The notes under the pieces are model-generated. The model did no database searches. It worked only from the letters and a program-made list of their open reading frames with translations, and had not been told where the DNA came from. From positions 4,552,995-4,616,994 of the forward strand of contig NZ_CP132359.1 in NCBI RefSeq assembly GCF_030758975.1: DNA of 64,000 nt. The letters run 5' to 3'. A program made the position numbers and the translations under genes. Source of the stretch: Bosea beijingensis. Its GTDB lineage: Bacteria > Pseudomonadota > Alphaproteobacteria > Rhizobiales > Beijerinckiaceae. Every line of letters starts with the position of its first letter. Position 1 is the first letter of the stretch. Below, in pieces: positions 25,034 to 36,875 of this stretch.

Positions 25034-26170
25034 TCAATCCGCAAGCCGCGCGAGCAGGCCGGCGATCAGGCGGGTGCGCCGGGCAAGGCTGTCCACCTCG
25101 ATATGCTCTTCCAGCGTGTGATAGCCGGCGCCGAGCAGGCTGAGGCCGTCGAGCGAGGGGATACGGGCCGCACCGGTGAAATTGGCATCCGAGCCGCCGC
25201 CGGCCGAGGCATGGCTGAGGTCCCAGCCAAGCTCAGCCGCTATGCTGCGTGCCTGCCGGTAGAGCGCCATCGTGCCTTCGTCCGGTTCCCAGACCGGGCG
25301 GGTTACGCCGCGCTCGACCGTGAAGCCTGTGCCGTCGGCCTCGCGCTGCGACAGAGCTAACATTCGCTCGACGCCGCGATCGAGATCGTCCTGCCGCTTG
25401 GCCATGCTCAGCGCCTCGGCCCGGCAGGATGTCGGTACGCAATTGACCCATTGCCCGCCCTGGATCACGCCGACCGAGAAGGTGCAGTCCTCGCCGGTCA
25501 TCCCTTCGATGGCAAGGAGCTGCCGGGCCATCATGCTGATGGCGGAACGCCCGTCCTTCAGGCGTGAGCCAGCATGGCTCGGCCGGCCCTCGGCTGCGAG
25601 ATTGAAGCGGGCGATGGCATAGCGCCCGGTGACGACGCCGTCGCCCGGCTGGCCGGGCTCCGGCACCAGCACATAGCGGTGGCGCCGCGCCTCCTCCATG
25701 ATCAGCTCGCGCGTACCGGGGCTGCCGATCTCCTCGTCCGAGGTGTAGAGCACCGTGATCGGCAGCGGCGTTGCGACGCCTGCCTTTGCCAGCGCGATGA
25801 TCGCCTGCAGCCCGGCATAGGCCCCGCCCTTCATGTCGAGAATGCCCGGCCCGTAGCAACGTCCGCCATCGCGGCGGAAGGGCAGCTTCGCCAGCGTCCC
25901 GACCGGATGCACCGTGTCGAGATGCGACATCACCAGAATGCCGGGCTCGCCCTGGCGCGGATGCGGGAACGTCGCGCGCACGCAGTCGCCGAGCCCCTCA
26001 GGTCCGGGGATGCGGGTGATGGTCGCGCCGGCCGCCGCGGTATCGGCAGCGGCGAGGTCCATCATCCGGTTGACGGCGGCGGGATCGAAAGTCGGGCTCT
26101 CACACTCGATCCAGGGGCGCAGGCCCGCGAGCATGGCCTCGGTGTCGAGCGGCAGGCGGGCGAGATCCAT
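25034..26170 (-). CDS. M20 family metallopeptidase (glutamate carboxypeptidase-like)
   Basis: This 378-residue enzyme of the CPG2-type M20 group has the zinc and catalytic residues in VMSHLDTVHP, GPGILDMKGG and TSDEEIGS. Such enzymes cut N-acylated or C-terminal amino acid bonds in small peptides or conjugates. No signal peptide is seen, so it acts in the cytoplasm. It is the last gene of a three-gene minus-strand operon with another M20 enzyme (11 nt upstream) and an M81 protein. Confidence 0.92.
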   Translation of the reverse strand: MDLARLPLDTEAMLAGLRPWIECESPTFDPAAVNRMMDLAAADTAAAGATITRIPGPEGLGDCVRATFPHPRQGEPGILVMSHLDTVHPVGTLAKLPFRRDGGRCYGPGILDMKGGAYAGLQAIIALAKAGVATPLPITVLYTSDEEIGSPGTRELIMEEARRHRYVLVPEPGQPGDGVVTGRYAIARFNLAAEGRPSHAGSRLKDGRSAISMMARQLLAIEGMTGEDCTFSVGVIQGGQWVNCVPTSCRAEALSMAKRQDDLDRGVERMLALSQREADGTGFTVERGVTRPVWEPDEGTMALYRQARSIAAELGWDLSHASAGGGSDANFTGAARIPSLDGLSLLGAGYHTLEEHIEVDSLARRTRLIAGLLARLAD

Positions 26171-26181
26171 GATGTCGGCCC

Positions 26182-27342
26182 TCAGGCAGCGGTGCGGGTT
26201 TCGACGAGCCGGGCCAGCAGGCTGGCGCCAACCGGCAGGATACCGTCGTCGAGGACATAGGACGGATTATGCACCGGCACCGTGCCGGCATGGCCGACCC
26301 AGGCATAGGCGCCGGGCACGACGCGCAGCATGTCGGCGAAATCCTCGCTGCCCATCAGCGGCTTGCCGTCGGTCAGCACGCCCTCGCTGCCGACGATCTC
26401 GGCGGCTACGGCGAGGACGGCGTCGGTCTGCGCCTCGTGATTGACCAGCACGTTGAAGATGTTGCGGATATCGACCTCGATGGTGACGCCGAAGCTTGCC
26501 GCCGTGCCGGCGGCAATCTCGCGCATGCGGTCGCGGACCAGCGCGCCGATCTCCGGCGAGAAGGTCCGGATCGTGCCGGCCAGCACCGCCTCCTCCGGGA
26601 TAACGTTATAGGCCGAGCCGGCATGGATCTGCGTGATCGAGAGCACGGCGGCCTCGCGCGGATCGGCATTGCGGCTGACGATGGTCTGCAGCGCATTGGC
26701 GAGGCTCATCGCCACGACGATCGGATCGCGCCCCATATGCGGCATGGCGCCATGGCTGCCGCGGCCGGTGATCTTGATGTCGAAGAAATCGGCGCCGGCC
26801 ATGGCGGGGCCGGGGAAGATCGAGATCTGGCCGGGATCGAGATCGGGCGAATTGTGAAGCCCATAGATCTCGTCGCAGGGGAAGCGCTCGAACAGCTTCT
26901 CGGCGATCATGCTGCGCGCGCCGCCGAGCCCTTCCTCGGCCGGCTGGAAGACGAAGACGGCCGTGCCCTTGAAGCCGCGATTCTCGGCAAGGTAGCGGGC
27001 CGCGCCGAGCAGCATGGTGGTGTGTCCATCATGGCCGCAGGCATGCATCTTGCCGGCGACGGTCGAGCGCCAGGGCAGGTTGGTGATCTCCTGGATCGGC
27101 AGCGCGTCCATGTCGGCACGCAAGCCGATGCGGCGGCCCGGCCCGCCGGTGCCGTGGAGGATGCCGACCAGGCCGGTCTTGCCGATGCCGCGATGGACCT
27201 CGATGCCCCAGGCGGCGAGCTTCTCCGCGACGATGCTGGAGGTGCGCACTTCCTCGAAGCCGATCTCGGGATGGGCATGGAGATCGCGGCGGATGGCGAC
27301 GAGCTCGTCCGTGAAGGACAGGATCTCAGGCAGGGCGGGCAT
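26182..27342 (-). CDS. M20D family amidohydrolase (hippurate hydrolase/aminoacylase-like)
   Basis: This 386-residue enzyme begins MPALPEILSFTDELVAIRRD and has the M20D set: DLHAHPEIGFEE, RADMDALPI, MHACGHDGHTTMLLGAA and QPAEEGLGGA, which bind two metals. The group removes the acyl part of N-acyl amino acids or related amides. The start at 27342 was chosen at the conserved N-terminus; the longer frame runs into the M81 gene. It lies 22 nt after the M81 gene. Confidence 0.93.
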   Translation of the reverse strand: MPALPEILSFTDELVAIRRDLHAHPEIGFEEVRTSSIVAEKLAAWGIEVHRGIGKTGLVGILHGTGGPGRRIGLRADMDALPIQEITNLPWRSTVAGKMHACGHDGHTTMLLGAARYLAENRGFKGTAVFVFQPAEEGLGGARSMIAEKLFERFPCDEIYGLHNSPDLDPGQISIFPGPAMAGADFFDIKITGRGSHGAMPHMGRDPIVVAMSLANALQTIVSRNADPREAAVLSITQIHAGSAYNVIPEEAVLAGTIRTFSPEIGALVRDRMREIAAGTAASFGVTIEVDIRNIFNVLVNHEAQTDAVLAVAAEIVGSEGVLTDGKPLMGSEDFADMLRVVPGAYAWVGHAGTVPVHNPSYVLDDGILPVGASLLARLVETRTAA

Positions 27343-27364
27343 GGCGGCTCCAGAAGTCGGATGT

Positions 27365-28864
27365 TCAGGCGAAGGGTTGGCCGAGGGGCGAGGTGCGCAG
27401 GCCGGGACGCAAACGGCGCCAGGGCAGGGCGGCCGGATCGACCGGCATCGGCCCCGGTGCGGCGCAGACAAGGATCGTCTCGGCGATCGGTTCGAAATCG
27501 GCGCGAAAATGCACCGAGCTCTTGTTGACGAGGATGGCCTGCTCGGTCGGCTCGATCCCGACTTGCCGGTACATCGCCTGATCGGCCATCTGCGCCTTGC
27601 GCGAGCCGACGACGATGCGGACATCGCCGATGCGCAGGCAGGCGCTCGGCCCCAGATTCATGCGCGATCCCCCGTAGAACGGGCCCGGCGCGATGAAGCG
27701 CCCGTCCGACAGCTTCTCGACCAGAAACTCGCCGTCGAGCGGCTTGTCGCCGGGGATGCCGGATTTCGCGCCGAGCGACAGCGCGATCGTACTGCCTTCA
27801 CCGGCGGCATGCGCGGCTTGGGCTGCAGCAGGATCGACGATGACGCCGATGGCAGCGCGCTCAGCGCCGCCCTGCACCAGGGCATGGGCCATGCCCATCG
27901 TGTCCGAATCGCCGCCGGCGCCGGGATTGTCCTGCGTATCGGAGATGACGACGGGCTTGGTCGCCGTCCCGGCTAGCCGCATCGCCTCCGCCACGCCGTC
28001 CTCGGGCGAGAAGACCCGGCCTTTGAAGGCGGCTTCGCTCGCCATCACGCGAGCCAGCACGGCATCGGCCGCACGGTCGGCATCGGCCTGCGTCGCGCCA
28101 TAGGCCAGCACGGTCGCGCCGCAATCGGGGAAATCCGCGGCCGGGAAGCCGGGCAGGAAGGACAGCGTCGGCACGGCCGGGCCTTCGAGCGCGGCGAGCT
28201 CGGCATAAATGGTGCGGCAGGGCTCCATCGCCGTCGCCTGCCAGGCGATGGGGATGAGATAGGGTACCTGCCGGAAGGCCTTTGCCGGGCGGGCGCCCGT
28301 CTCGATCAATTGCGCCAGCACATCGGTCGTGCGGCTGCCGGTCAGGGCCATGTCGACATGCGGATAGGTGCGGTAGGCCACGAGCGCATCGGCCATCGCC
28401 ATCATCAATGGCGTGACATTGCCATGCAGGTCGAGGCTGACGACGAGCGGAACGTCCGGGCCGATCGCGGCGCGCACCCGCCGCAGCAATTCGCCTTCGC
28501 CGTCATCGTGGCCCTCGGTGACCATGGCGCCGTGCAGGTCGAGATAAACGCCGTCCAGCGGCAGCGCCGCAGCGAGGCGCTCGACCAGCTCGCCGGCGAT
28601 GGCTTCGAAGGCCTCTGTCGTGACATGGGCGGAGGGGCTTGCCGCGCACCAGAGCGTCGGCACGATCTCCCAATCCCGGCCGCGGGCGCTGTCGACGAAG
28701 CCGGCCGCGCCGACATTGACGTTCTGCACGGCCGCAGAGATCGCCTCCTCGCGCGCCAGCGGCGGCCAGCCGCCGCCCTGCAGGAAGGCCTCCATTCCGG
28801 CCATGCTGGGCGCGAAGGTGTTGGTCTCGTGCAGAAATCCGCCAAATGCGATGCGACGCGGCAT
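27365..28864 (-). CDS. M81 family metallopeptidase (MlrC-like)
   Basis: The 499-residue protein is a full-length MlrC/M81 protein. It has FGGFLHETNTFAP at the start, LDLHGAMVTEGHDDGEGELL and VSLDLHGNVTPLM in the metal-binding domain, and the second domain DTQDNPGAGGDSDT. MlrC is named for the last step of microcystin breakdown, but most homologues occur in strains that never meet it and probably handle other small peptides or amides. It is the first gene of the operon with two M20 enzymes. Confidence 0.93.
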   Translation of the reverse strand: MPRRIAFGGFLHETNTFAPSMAGMEAFLQGGGWPPLAREEAISAAVQNVNVGAAGFVDSARGRDWEIVPTLWCAASPSAHVTTEAFEAIAGELVERLAAALPLDGVYLDLHGAMVTEGHDDGEGELLRRVRAAIGPDVPLVVSLDLHGNVTPLMMAMADALVAYRTYPHVDMALTGSRTTDVLAQLIETGARPAKAFRQVPYLIPIAWQATAMEPCRTIYAELAALEGPAVPTLSFLPGFPAADFPDCGATVLAYGATQADADRAADAVLARVMASEAAFKGRVFSPEDGVAEAMRLAGTATKPVVISDTQDNPGAGGDSDTMGMAHALVQGGAERAAIGVIVDPAAAQAAHAAGEGSTIALSLGAKSGIPGDKPLDGEFLVEKLSDGRFIAPGPFYGGSRMNLGPSACLRIGDVRIVVGSRKAQMADQAMYRQVGIEPTEQAILVNKSSVHFRADFEPIAETILVCAAPGPMPVDPAALPWRRLRPGLRTSPLGQPFA

Positions 28865-29132
28865 GGGGCCTCCCCTCGGCTGGCGCCGAGGTAATCACAG
28901 GCGGCCGTGCTCTCCAACACGCAAAAGCGCCGGCCCGGGCATGGCCAAATGGTGGGGCTGCGCTCGGCCGGCCGGTGCTCAGAGGAGGGCCGCCAAGACC
29001 CCCGCAAGCCGCAAGCGAAGTGGGGCGCAAAACTAACCCAACATGCGGATACGTGCCTGCGACGTCGAATGGGGTTGAACCGATCCGGAGGTTTACGCCT
29101 TAATCGCCCTTCCCACAGCAAGGAGGCAACCA

Positions 29133-29342
29133 ATGAGATTGGCGCTCGCCATCATCACCTTGGCTCTCACCGGCTGCAACGGCACGCCGGAATCCAACCA
29201 CCCCGTGCGGGACTACACGGTCGGCACGGCCGAATGCTCGAAATTCGGCTGGGGCACGGCCCAGATGGCCGAATGCCTCGACCGCGCCGCCGAGCGACAG
29301 TCGGCGACGGTTTCGCAGGGTCGCTCCGGCGAAGCCGGTTAA
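29133..29342 (+). CDS. Small lipoprotein
   Basis: This 69-residue protein has a lipobox LALTGC with the lipidated cysteine at residue 15, and a mature part with a Cys pair (TAECSKFGWG and MAECLDRA). A perfect AAGGAGG site lies before ATG 29133. The function is unknown; related tiny lipoproteins are frequent in Hyphomicrobiales. Confidence 0.8.
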   Translation: MRLALAIITLALTGCNGTPESNHPVRDYTVGTAECSKFGWGTAQMAECLDRAAERQSATVSQGRSGEAG

Positions 29343-29425
29343 GCTTGCAACGAAGGCTGCGCTGGGGGCATCCCCCTTCGCAGGCAGGGTTGCGCGCCGC
29401 CGGCAGGCGCGGCAAAGATGGGCCC

Positions 29426-29707
29426 ATGATCAGGATCTCGATTGTCGCCAGCGTGGTTGCCGTTTTGGCCGCCGGCTGCGTTTCATCCCGCCCCCAGCCG
29501 GTCGCGCAGCCCGCGGCGGTTCCCGCCAAGCATATCGTTCGCGAGGGCGCGCAGCTCGTGCTGCCCGACGGCACGCGGGTCACGCCGGACTATACCGGCG
29601 GCTTTACGCTGCCGAACGGGGACTATGTGAAGCGCGAGCGCGGGGCGCTGGTGCTGCCCACGGGCGCGCGTTGCCAGCCCAGCCCGAACGGCTACGCCTG
29701 CCCCTGA
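29426..29707 (+). CDS. Small lipoprotein, second
   Basis: This 93-residue protein starts MIRISIVASVVAVLAAGC, a clear lipoprotein signal with Cys18 as the first mature residue. The mature part has two short repeats of the type LVLPDGTRV and LPNGDYV/LVLPTGARC, so it may fold as a small beta structure. The function is unknown. It lies 84 nt after the other small lipoprotein and converges with the DUF2934 gene. Confidence 0.75.
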   Translation: MIRISIVASVVAVLAAGCVSSRPQPVAQPAAVPAKHIVREGAQLVLPDGTRVTPDYTGGFTLPNGDYVKRERGALVLPTGARCQPSPNGYACP

Positions 29708-29738
29708 CGGACCGGCGCGGGGGGGCCCTGTCCGGGCG

Positions 29739-29951
29739 TCAGTTCGCGCTTGAGGCCTGGCGGGATTTTTTCGCCGTTCCGGCGGCGGAATCGTCGGATT
29801 CGTCGAGGACGTGGTTGTGGCTGCGGAAGGCCCAGATTTCCTTGGCGGCTTCCCAGTGCTCGCGGTCGCGGCCCTCGGGCTGGCCGTCCTTGATCCAGAG
29901 CCCGTAGGCAATCTTCCGGATTTCGTGCTGGGTCTTGTCGTCCTGCTTCAT
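29739..29951 (-). CDS. DUF2934 domain protein
   Basis: This 70-residue protein carries a DUF2934 motif: IRKIAYGLWIKDGQPEGRD followed by HWEAAKEIW. Proteins with this short motif are abundant in rhizobia and relatives and have no known function. The start at 29951 has a GGAGGCGAG site directly before it. The tail is Ser-, Ala- and Lys-rich. Confidence 0.85.
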   Translation of the reverse strand: MKQDDKTQHEIRKIAYGLWIKDGQPEGRDREHWEAAKEIWAFRSHNHVLDESDDSAAGTAKKSRQASSAN

Positions 29952-30098
29952 GTCTCGCCTCCATGATCGCTCCCCGAAGCGCATCGGGGAATCCTGGTTT
30001 CGGAGAGGGTGACGGCCTTGCCGTGTAGAGGAACAACCACGGATCGACCGGGGTGTTCCCGCGCGCGATGAAAGATCCGCCCGGAGCGGGCGGGATAG

Positions 30099-31121
30099 TC
30101 AGGCCTTTGCTGTGGCCATCTCCGCTTCGCCGGTCGTTTCGGTTTTCGGCTGGAGAGGACGGCGGGCATAGCGCTGGGCCAGAACCGCGCAGGCGAAGAG
30201 CTGAGCCTGGTGGAACAGCATCAGCGGCAGCACGATCAGGCCGAGCGCCTGGCCGGGGAACAGGATATTCGCCATCGGGATGCCGCTCGCCATGCTCTTC
30301 TTCGAGCCGCAGAAGACGATGGCGATCTCGTCCTCCTTCGAGAAGCCGAGGCGCCGGCTGGCGAAGGTCGTGATCGCCAGCACAGCGGCGAGCAGAGCGA
30401 CATCGAGTGCGATGACGAGGCCGAGATCGGCGAGCGTGACCTGCGACCAGATGCCGGCGACCATGCCCTCGCTGAAGGCGGCGTAGACGACGAGCAGGAT
30501 CGAGCCGCGATCGACCAGCGAGATCGGCGCCTTGTGGCGTTGCAGGAACGGCCCGATCAAGCGGCGCAGCAATTGCCCGACGAGGAAGGGCAGCAGCAAT
30601 TGCAGGGCGATGCTTTCGACGGCGCGCGTGCTGAAGCCGCCGCCTTTCGAATCGAGCAGCAGCACGACCAGCAGCGGCGTCAGCACCATCCCGAAGAGGT
30701 TGGAGACCGAGGCGCTGCACAGGGCCGCCGCGACATTGCCGCGCGCGATCGAGGTGAAGGCGATCGAGGATTGCACGGTCGAGGGCAGGATGCAGACGAA
30801 GATCAGCCCGGCGATCAGTTCCGATGGCAGGACGCCGGCGAAGACACGAGCAAGCACAAGGCCGAGGATCGGAAACAACACATAGGTGCTGGCGAAGACC
30901 AGCGATTGCAGGCGCCAATGCAGCAGACCTTCCCAGACCGCAGCCGGCGACAGCCTCGCGCCATAGAGGAAGAACAGCAGCGCGACGGCGATCGAGACGG
31001 CGTCATTGGCGATCACCGCGCCTTCGCCATGCGCCGGGAACACGGCCGCGATCGCGACGGTCGCCATCAAAGCGATCAGGTAGGGATCGATGCCGAAGCG
31101 GGCGAGGGTGCGGCGGATCAT
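30099..31121 (-). CDS. Bile acid:sodium symporter family protein (SBF-like)
   Basis: This 340-residue protein has about ten membrane segments and the SBF-like blocks ILPSTVQSSIAFTSIARGN and FCGSKKSMASGIPMANILF. It should be an inner-membrane sodium-coupled importer for an organic acid or similar solute. The substrate is not known. It is divergent from a LysR gene 88 nt away, which probably controls it. Confidence 0.92.
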   Translation of the reverse strand: MIRRTLARFGIDPYLIALMATVAIAAVFPAHGEGAVIANDAVSIAVALLFFLYGARLSPAAVWEGLLHWRLQSLVFASTYVLFPILGLVLARVFAGVLPSELIAGLIFVCILPSTVQSSIAFTSIARGNVAAALCSASVSNLFGMVLTPLLVVLLLDSKGGGFSTRAVESIALQLLLPFLVGQLLRRLIGPFLQRHKAPISLVDRGSILLVVYAAFSEGMVAGIWSQVTLADLGLVIALDVALLAAVLAITTFASRRLGFSKEDEIAIVFCGSKKSMASGIPMANILFPGQALGLIVLPLMLFHQAQLFACAVLAQRYARRPLQPKTETTGEAEMATAKA

Positions 31122-31209
31122 CTGCGGTCCTTGTGGCGGAGTGCCGCGTTGTAATCCCAGCCACGTTCATTTTGATCCCGACTGATGCGGATATCGGCTA
31201 TGATGTATC

Positions 31210-32111
31210 ATGATGAGCACCAATTCCGATCCGAAGCCCCTCGATCCGATCCTCATGCAAAGCTTCCTGAAGGTCTGCGAGACGCTGAGTTTCACCGAGG
31301 CTGCTCGCCAGCTCGGTCTGCGCCAATCCTCGGTGAGCCAGCATGTCGCGCGGCTGGAGAAGCGCCTGGGCCGGCGCCTGCTGGAGCGCGACACCCATGG
31401 CGTGCGGCCGACGCCGGATGCGGACGCGATCCTGCCCTTCGCCCGGCAGGCGCTCGAAGCGGGGCAAAGAATCGAGCGCTATCTTGCGGGATCGACCCTG
31501 CGCGGGCGGCTCAGGCTCGGGGTCTCCGAGGATTTCGCCTATACGGCGCTGCCGGAGATCCTGGCTGCCTTCGCCATGCAGCATCATGCGATCGATCTGG
31601 AATTGACGGTCGGCCTCAGCGGCCTGCTCTACGAGCAATATGACGCGGGCGACCTCGACCTGATCTTCGCCAAGCGGCGCAAGGGCGATGCGCGCGGCGA
31701 GGTCGCCTGGCAGGAGCGCCTCGTCTGGGCCGGGCGACCCGGCGCGCGGCTGGCCGAGCAGCCGGTCGTGCCGCTCGTGCTCTATCCGCCGCCGAGCATC
31801 ACGCGCGTCCATGCAATCGAGACGCTGGAGCGGGCGGGCCGGGCCTGGCGCGTCGCCTGCACCAGCGGCAGCCTTGCGGGCCTGCGCGCGGCGACGGTGG
31901 CGGGGCTCGGCATCACCGCGCATTCGGCCCGCCTGATCCCGCAGGGCCTCGCCGAGGTCGAGCCGCGCGAGGCGCTGCCGCCGCTGGGCACGATCGAGTT
32001 CGTCGTCATCGGTGGGCAGTCGCATCAGGCCGCGGCGCGGGCACTGGCCGACAGCATTCTTTCGAGCGCCGGGCGCCTCATGCCGGAGGCACCGCGCCGC
32101 AGCGGGCGCGG

Positions 32112-32115
<4 letters not shown>
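31210..32115 (+). CDS. LysR family transcriptional regulator
   Basis: The 301-residue protein has the winged-helix motif LSFTEAARQLGLRQSSVSQH near the N-terminus and the periplasmic-binding-like effector domain after it. It is divergent from the SBF-like symporter, the usual layout for a regulator and its target. ATG 31210 lies within the palindrome ATGATGTATCAT (31200-31211), preceded by a TATGAT that could be a -10 box. The message may then have almost no leader. Its last four bases overlap the macB stop on the other strand. Confidence 0.92.
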
Positions 32116-34064
<1,949 letters not shown>

Positions 34065-34074
34065 CGCGATCGCC

Positions 34075-35280
34075 TCAGAAACCAAAGGGCGAGCGCCGGG
34101 CGCGCGTCGGGCGCGTCGCATCCGGGCCGCCGCTGCTGCGCGTGGTGACGACGCGCTCGCCCGCCTTCAGGCCGGAGGTGATCTCGACCACGATCTTGTT
34201 GTCGAGCCCGGTCGTGACCTTGCGCTGTTCCGACTTGCCGTCGGGGCCGAGCACATCGACGAAGGCATTGGGCCCGCGGCGCCGCACCGCGGTCGAGGGA
34301 ATGGTGACGACGCTCTCGGCCCGCCCGACGATGACGGTGACCTGTGCCGTCATCGAGGTCAGCAATCGGCCTTCCGGGTTCGGCACCTCGAACAGCGCGT
34401 TGTAGTAGACCGCGCTGGTGCTGGCGGCCGAGGACGAGCTGCTCGCGCTGGAGGACGACGTCATGTTCTGCGTCTTCAGCGTATCGGGTGCCGGCTCGAC
34501 ATAGGATATCTTGCCAGGGAAGCGCCGCTCGGGCGCGCCGAGCACGCTGAAATAGACCTCCTGGCCGGCCTTGACCCGGAGCACGTCGGCTTCCGAGATC
34601 TTGGCCTTCACCGTCATGGTCGAAACGTCGCCGAGCACCACGACCGTCGGCGCGGATTGCACGGCATTCACCGTTTGGCCTTCCTGCGCGACGATGGCCA
34701 GCACCGTGCCGGGGCTCGGCGCGGTGATGCGGGTATAGCCGAGCTTGGCGCGGGCGTCCTCGACCTTCACCTGGCTCGACTGGATCTGCGCATCGAGCGA
34801 CTCGATCTGGGCGCGGGTCACGCTCACCGTCATCTCGGCATTCTCGAAGGCGTCGCGCGAGACGGCGTTCTGCCCGACCATCTGTTTCTGCCGGGCGAGC
34901 ACGGCCTGGGCATAGGCGAGGCTGGCGCTGCGCTCGGCGCGCTGGGCCTTGAGGGCGGCCAGATCGGCCTCGGCCGAGCGCAGCGCGTTCTGCTGGGTGA
35001 TGCCGTCGATCTCGGCGATGAGGTCGCCCGTCGCGACATTGTCGCCGAGCTTGACCTTCAGGGAGACGATGCGGCCGGTCGCCTGCGCGCCGACGCTGAC
35101 CTGCCGGACAGGCTCCAGCGCGCCGGAGGCGAGCACCGCTTCCTCGACATTGCCCATCACCGCTTCGCTGCTCGGCAGGCTCACCGTCTCGGCCGGCGAG
35201 GGCTGGCGGGCCTGCCAGACATAGTAGCCGCCGGCGGCCGCGAGGATCAGGGCGGGAATAAGGAGGCGGCGCAGCCTCAT
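34075..35280 (-). CDS. macA: MacA-type periplasmic adaptor subunit
   Basis: The 401-residue protein has an N-terminal membrane anchor (LLIPALILAAAGGYYVW), a lipoyl/barrel-sandwich part with VSVGAQATGRIVSL, a coiled-coil hairpin rich in Ala, Gln and Glu, and a beta-barrel domain. A Ser-rich run near residues 270-285 is a species-specific insertion. It links MacB to the outer-membrane protein. Its start overlaps the stop of the upstream gene by four bases. Confidence 0.93.
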   Translation of the reverse strand: MRLRRLLIPALILAAAGGYYVWQARQPSPAETVSLPSSEAVMGNVEEAVLASGALEPVRQVSVGAQATGRIVSLKVKLGDNVATGDLIAEIDGITQQNALRSAEADLAALKAQRAERSASLAYAQAVLARQKQMVGQNAVSRDAFENAEMTVSVTRAQIESLDAQIQSSQVKVEDARAKLGYTRITAPSPGTVLAIVAQEGQTVNAVQSAPTVVVLGDVSTMTVKAKISEADVLRVKAGQEVYFSVLGAPERRFPGKISYVEPAPDTLKTQNMTSSSSASSSSSAASTSAVYYNALFEVPNPEGRLLTSMTAQVTVIVGRAESVVTIPSTAVRRRGPNAFVDVLGPDGKSEQRKVTTGLDNKIVVEITSGLKAGERVVTTRSSGGPDATRPTRARRSPFGF

Positions 35281-36725
35281 GGTTGCGGCTCCTCGACGGG
35301 AAGAATGCGCAGGCGCGGACCGGTCTCCGCGTCGATGACGGCCGGGGCCGAGACCTCGACCGGCCTCAGCCAGCCGCCGCCCAGCGCCTTGTTGAGCGCG
35401 ATGAAGCTCGTGGCGAGCGCAACCCGGCTCTGGATCAGCGATTCCTCCGATGCGTAGAGCGTGCGCTGGGCTTCGAGCACATCAAGGAAGCTCGCCGTGC
35501 CCGCCGTATAGAGTGCGCGGGAGAGCCGCGCGGCTTCGCCGGAGGCGCGGGCGGCCTCGGTCAGGCTGCCGAGCCTGAGCCGCTGCTGCCGCAAGCCGAC
35601 TAGATTGTCCTCGACATCCTGCAGCGCGGTCAGCACCGCGAGGCGCAAAGCCGCGTCCTGCTGGTCGCGCCGGGCGCGGGCCGCATCCACTGCTGCCGCG
35701 AGTTCGCCGCCATTGAAGATGGGCACGCTGAGGCTCGGGCCGATTGACCAGCCGATGGCACTGTTCTTGGCGAGATCGCCGAGCTTCAGCGCCGAAGTCG
35801 AGATATTGCCGGTCAGCGAGACCGACGGATAGCGATTGGCCTCGGCCTGGCCGATACGGGCGGTCACTTGGGCGAGCACGCGCTCGGCCGAGCGGACATC
35901 CGGGCGGCGACGCAGCACATCGGCCGGGATGCCGGCGCGCGGCGGGGCAGGCGTGCCGGGGACGGCCGCCGTGCGACTGAAATAGCCGGCCATGGCGGCC
36001 GGCGGGCGGCCGGTCAGCACGGCAAGACGATGCTGGCTCTGGGCGAGCGAGGCTTCGAGCGCGGGGATCTGCGCCTCAGTGCTCGCGGCCTGTGCGGTGG
36101 CGCGGGCGGTGTCGATCGCCGAGATGTCGCCGGCCTGGAAGCGGGTGCGGGTCAGCGCCTCGGTCTCGCGCTGGGTCTTGGCCGTGCTGCGGGCGAGGAC
36201 GATCCGCGCCTGCAGGCCGCGCGCCTCGACATAGGTCGAGGCGACATCGCCGATCAGCGTCAGCATGACCGTGTCGAGATCGTCGAAGGCGGCATCCGTG
36301 CCATAGGTCGCAGCCTCGACGGCGCGGTCGCGCGCGCCGAACAGGTCGAGTTCCCAGGAGGCGTCGAAGCCGGCGCGGAAGCTGTTGCGGGTGACGGTGG
36401 ACGAGCGCGAGCGACTGGCAGAGGCGCCGCCATCGACCTGCGGGAAGAGCGCGCCGACCGCCTGCTCGCGGGACGCACGCGCCTCGCGGATGCGGGCCTT
36501 GGCCTGCGCGACGTCGAGATTGCCGGCGATGGCCTGATCGATCAGCGCGTTGAGCGTCGGGTCGCGGAAGCCGCGCCACCATTCACTCGGTCGCAACGAG
36601 GTCTTGCTGGCCGCAGCCGCATTCCAGCGCTGCGGCAGGTCGAGCGTGGGCGGCGCATAGTCCGGTCCCACCGCACAGGCACCAAGACCCAGCGCCAGCA
36701 CGGCCATGGTAACGGAGCGAATCAT
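35277..36725 (-). CDS. NodT-family outer-membrane efflux lipoprotein
   Basis: The 482-residue outer-membrane factor has a lipoprotein signal ending LGLGAC (Cys17) and starts the mature part with AVGPDYAPPTL, typical of the OprM/NodT group. Two copies of the efflux-protein repeat follow, with long helices, for example ARIREARASREQAVGALF and GIPADVLRRRPDVRSAERVL. It should be the exit duct for MacAB, and it is the first gene of this operon. ATG 36725 gives the correct lipobox distance; a GTG at 36761 is less likely. Confidence 0.93.
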   Translation of the reverse strand: MIRSVTMAVLALGLGACAVGPDYAPPTLDLPQRWNAAAASKTSLRPSEWWRGFRDPTLNALIDQAIAGNLDVAQAKARIREARASREQAVGALFPQVDGGASASRSRSSTVTRNSFRAGFDASWELDLFGARDRAVEAATYGTDAAFDDLDTVMLTLIGDVASTYVEARGLQARIVLARSTAKTQRETEALTRTRFQAGDISAIDTARATAQAASTEAQIPALEASLAQSQHRLAVLTGRPPAAMAGYFSRTAAVPGTPAPPRAGIPADVLRRRPDVRSAERVLAQVTARIGQAEANRYPSVSLTGNISTSALKLGDLAKNSAIGWSIGPSLSVPIFNGGELAAAVDAARARRDQQDAALRLAVLTALQDVEDNLVGLRQQRLRLGSLTEAARASGEAARLSRALYTAGTASFLDVLEAQRTLYASEESLIQSRVALATSFIALNKALGGGWLRPVEVSAPAVIDAETGPRLRILPVEEPQP

Positions 36726-36875
36726 TCCGGCCAGAATGCCGGGAAAACCCGAGCCCGGCACCTCTCAGCCGCATGAATACGCAAGATTCAGTCCCTATAG
36801 CCAATCCGCCGAACTCTGCCTTTGGCAGAATGGCAGGCAGATGGCTACCAGATTACCGTTCTGTCAGGCAGGGCG

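Noticed and set aside
26269..27528. A 419-codon open frame antisense to the M20D enzyme
   Set aside because: The opposite strand has all M20D metal motifs; this frame has none of any family.
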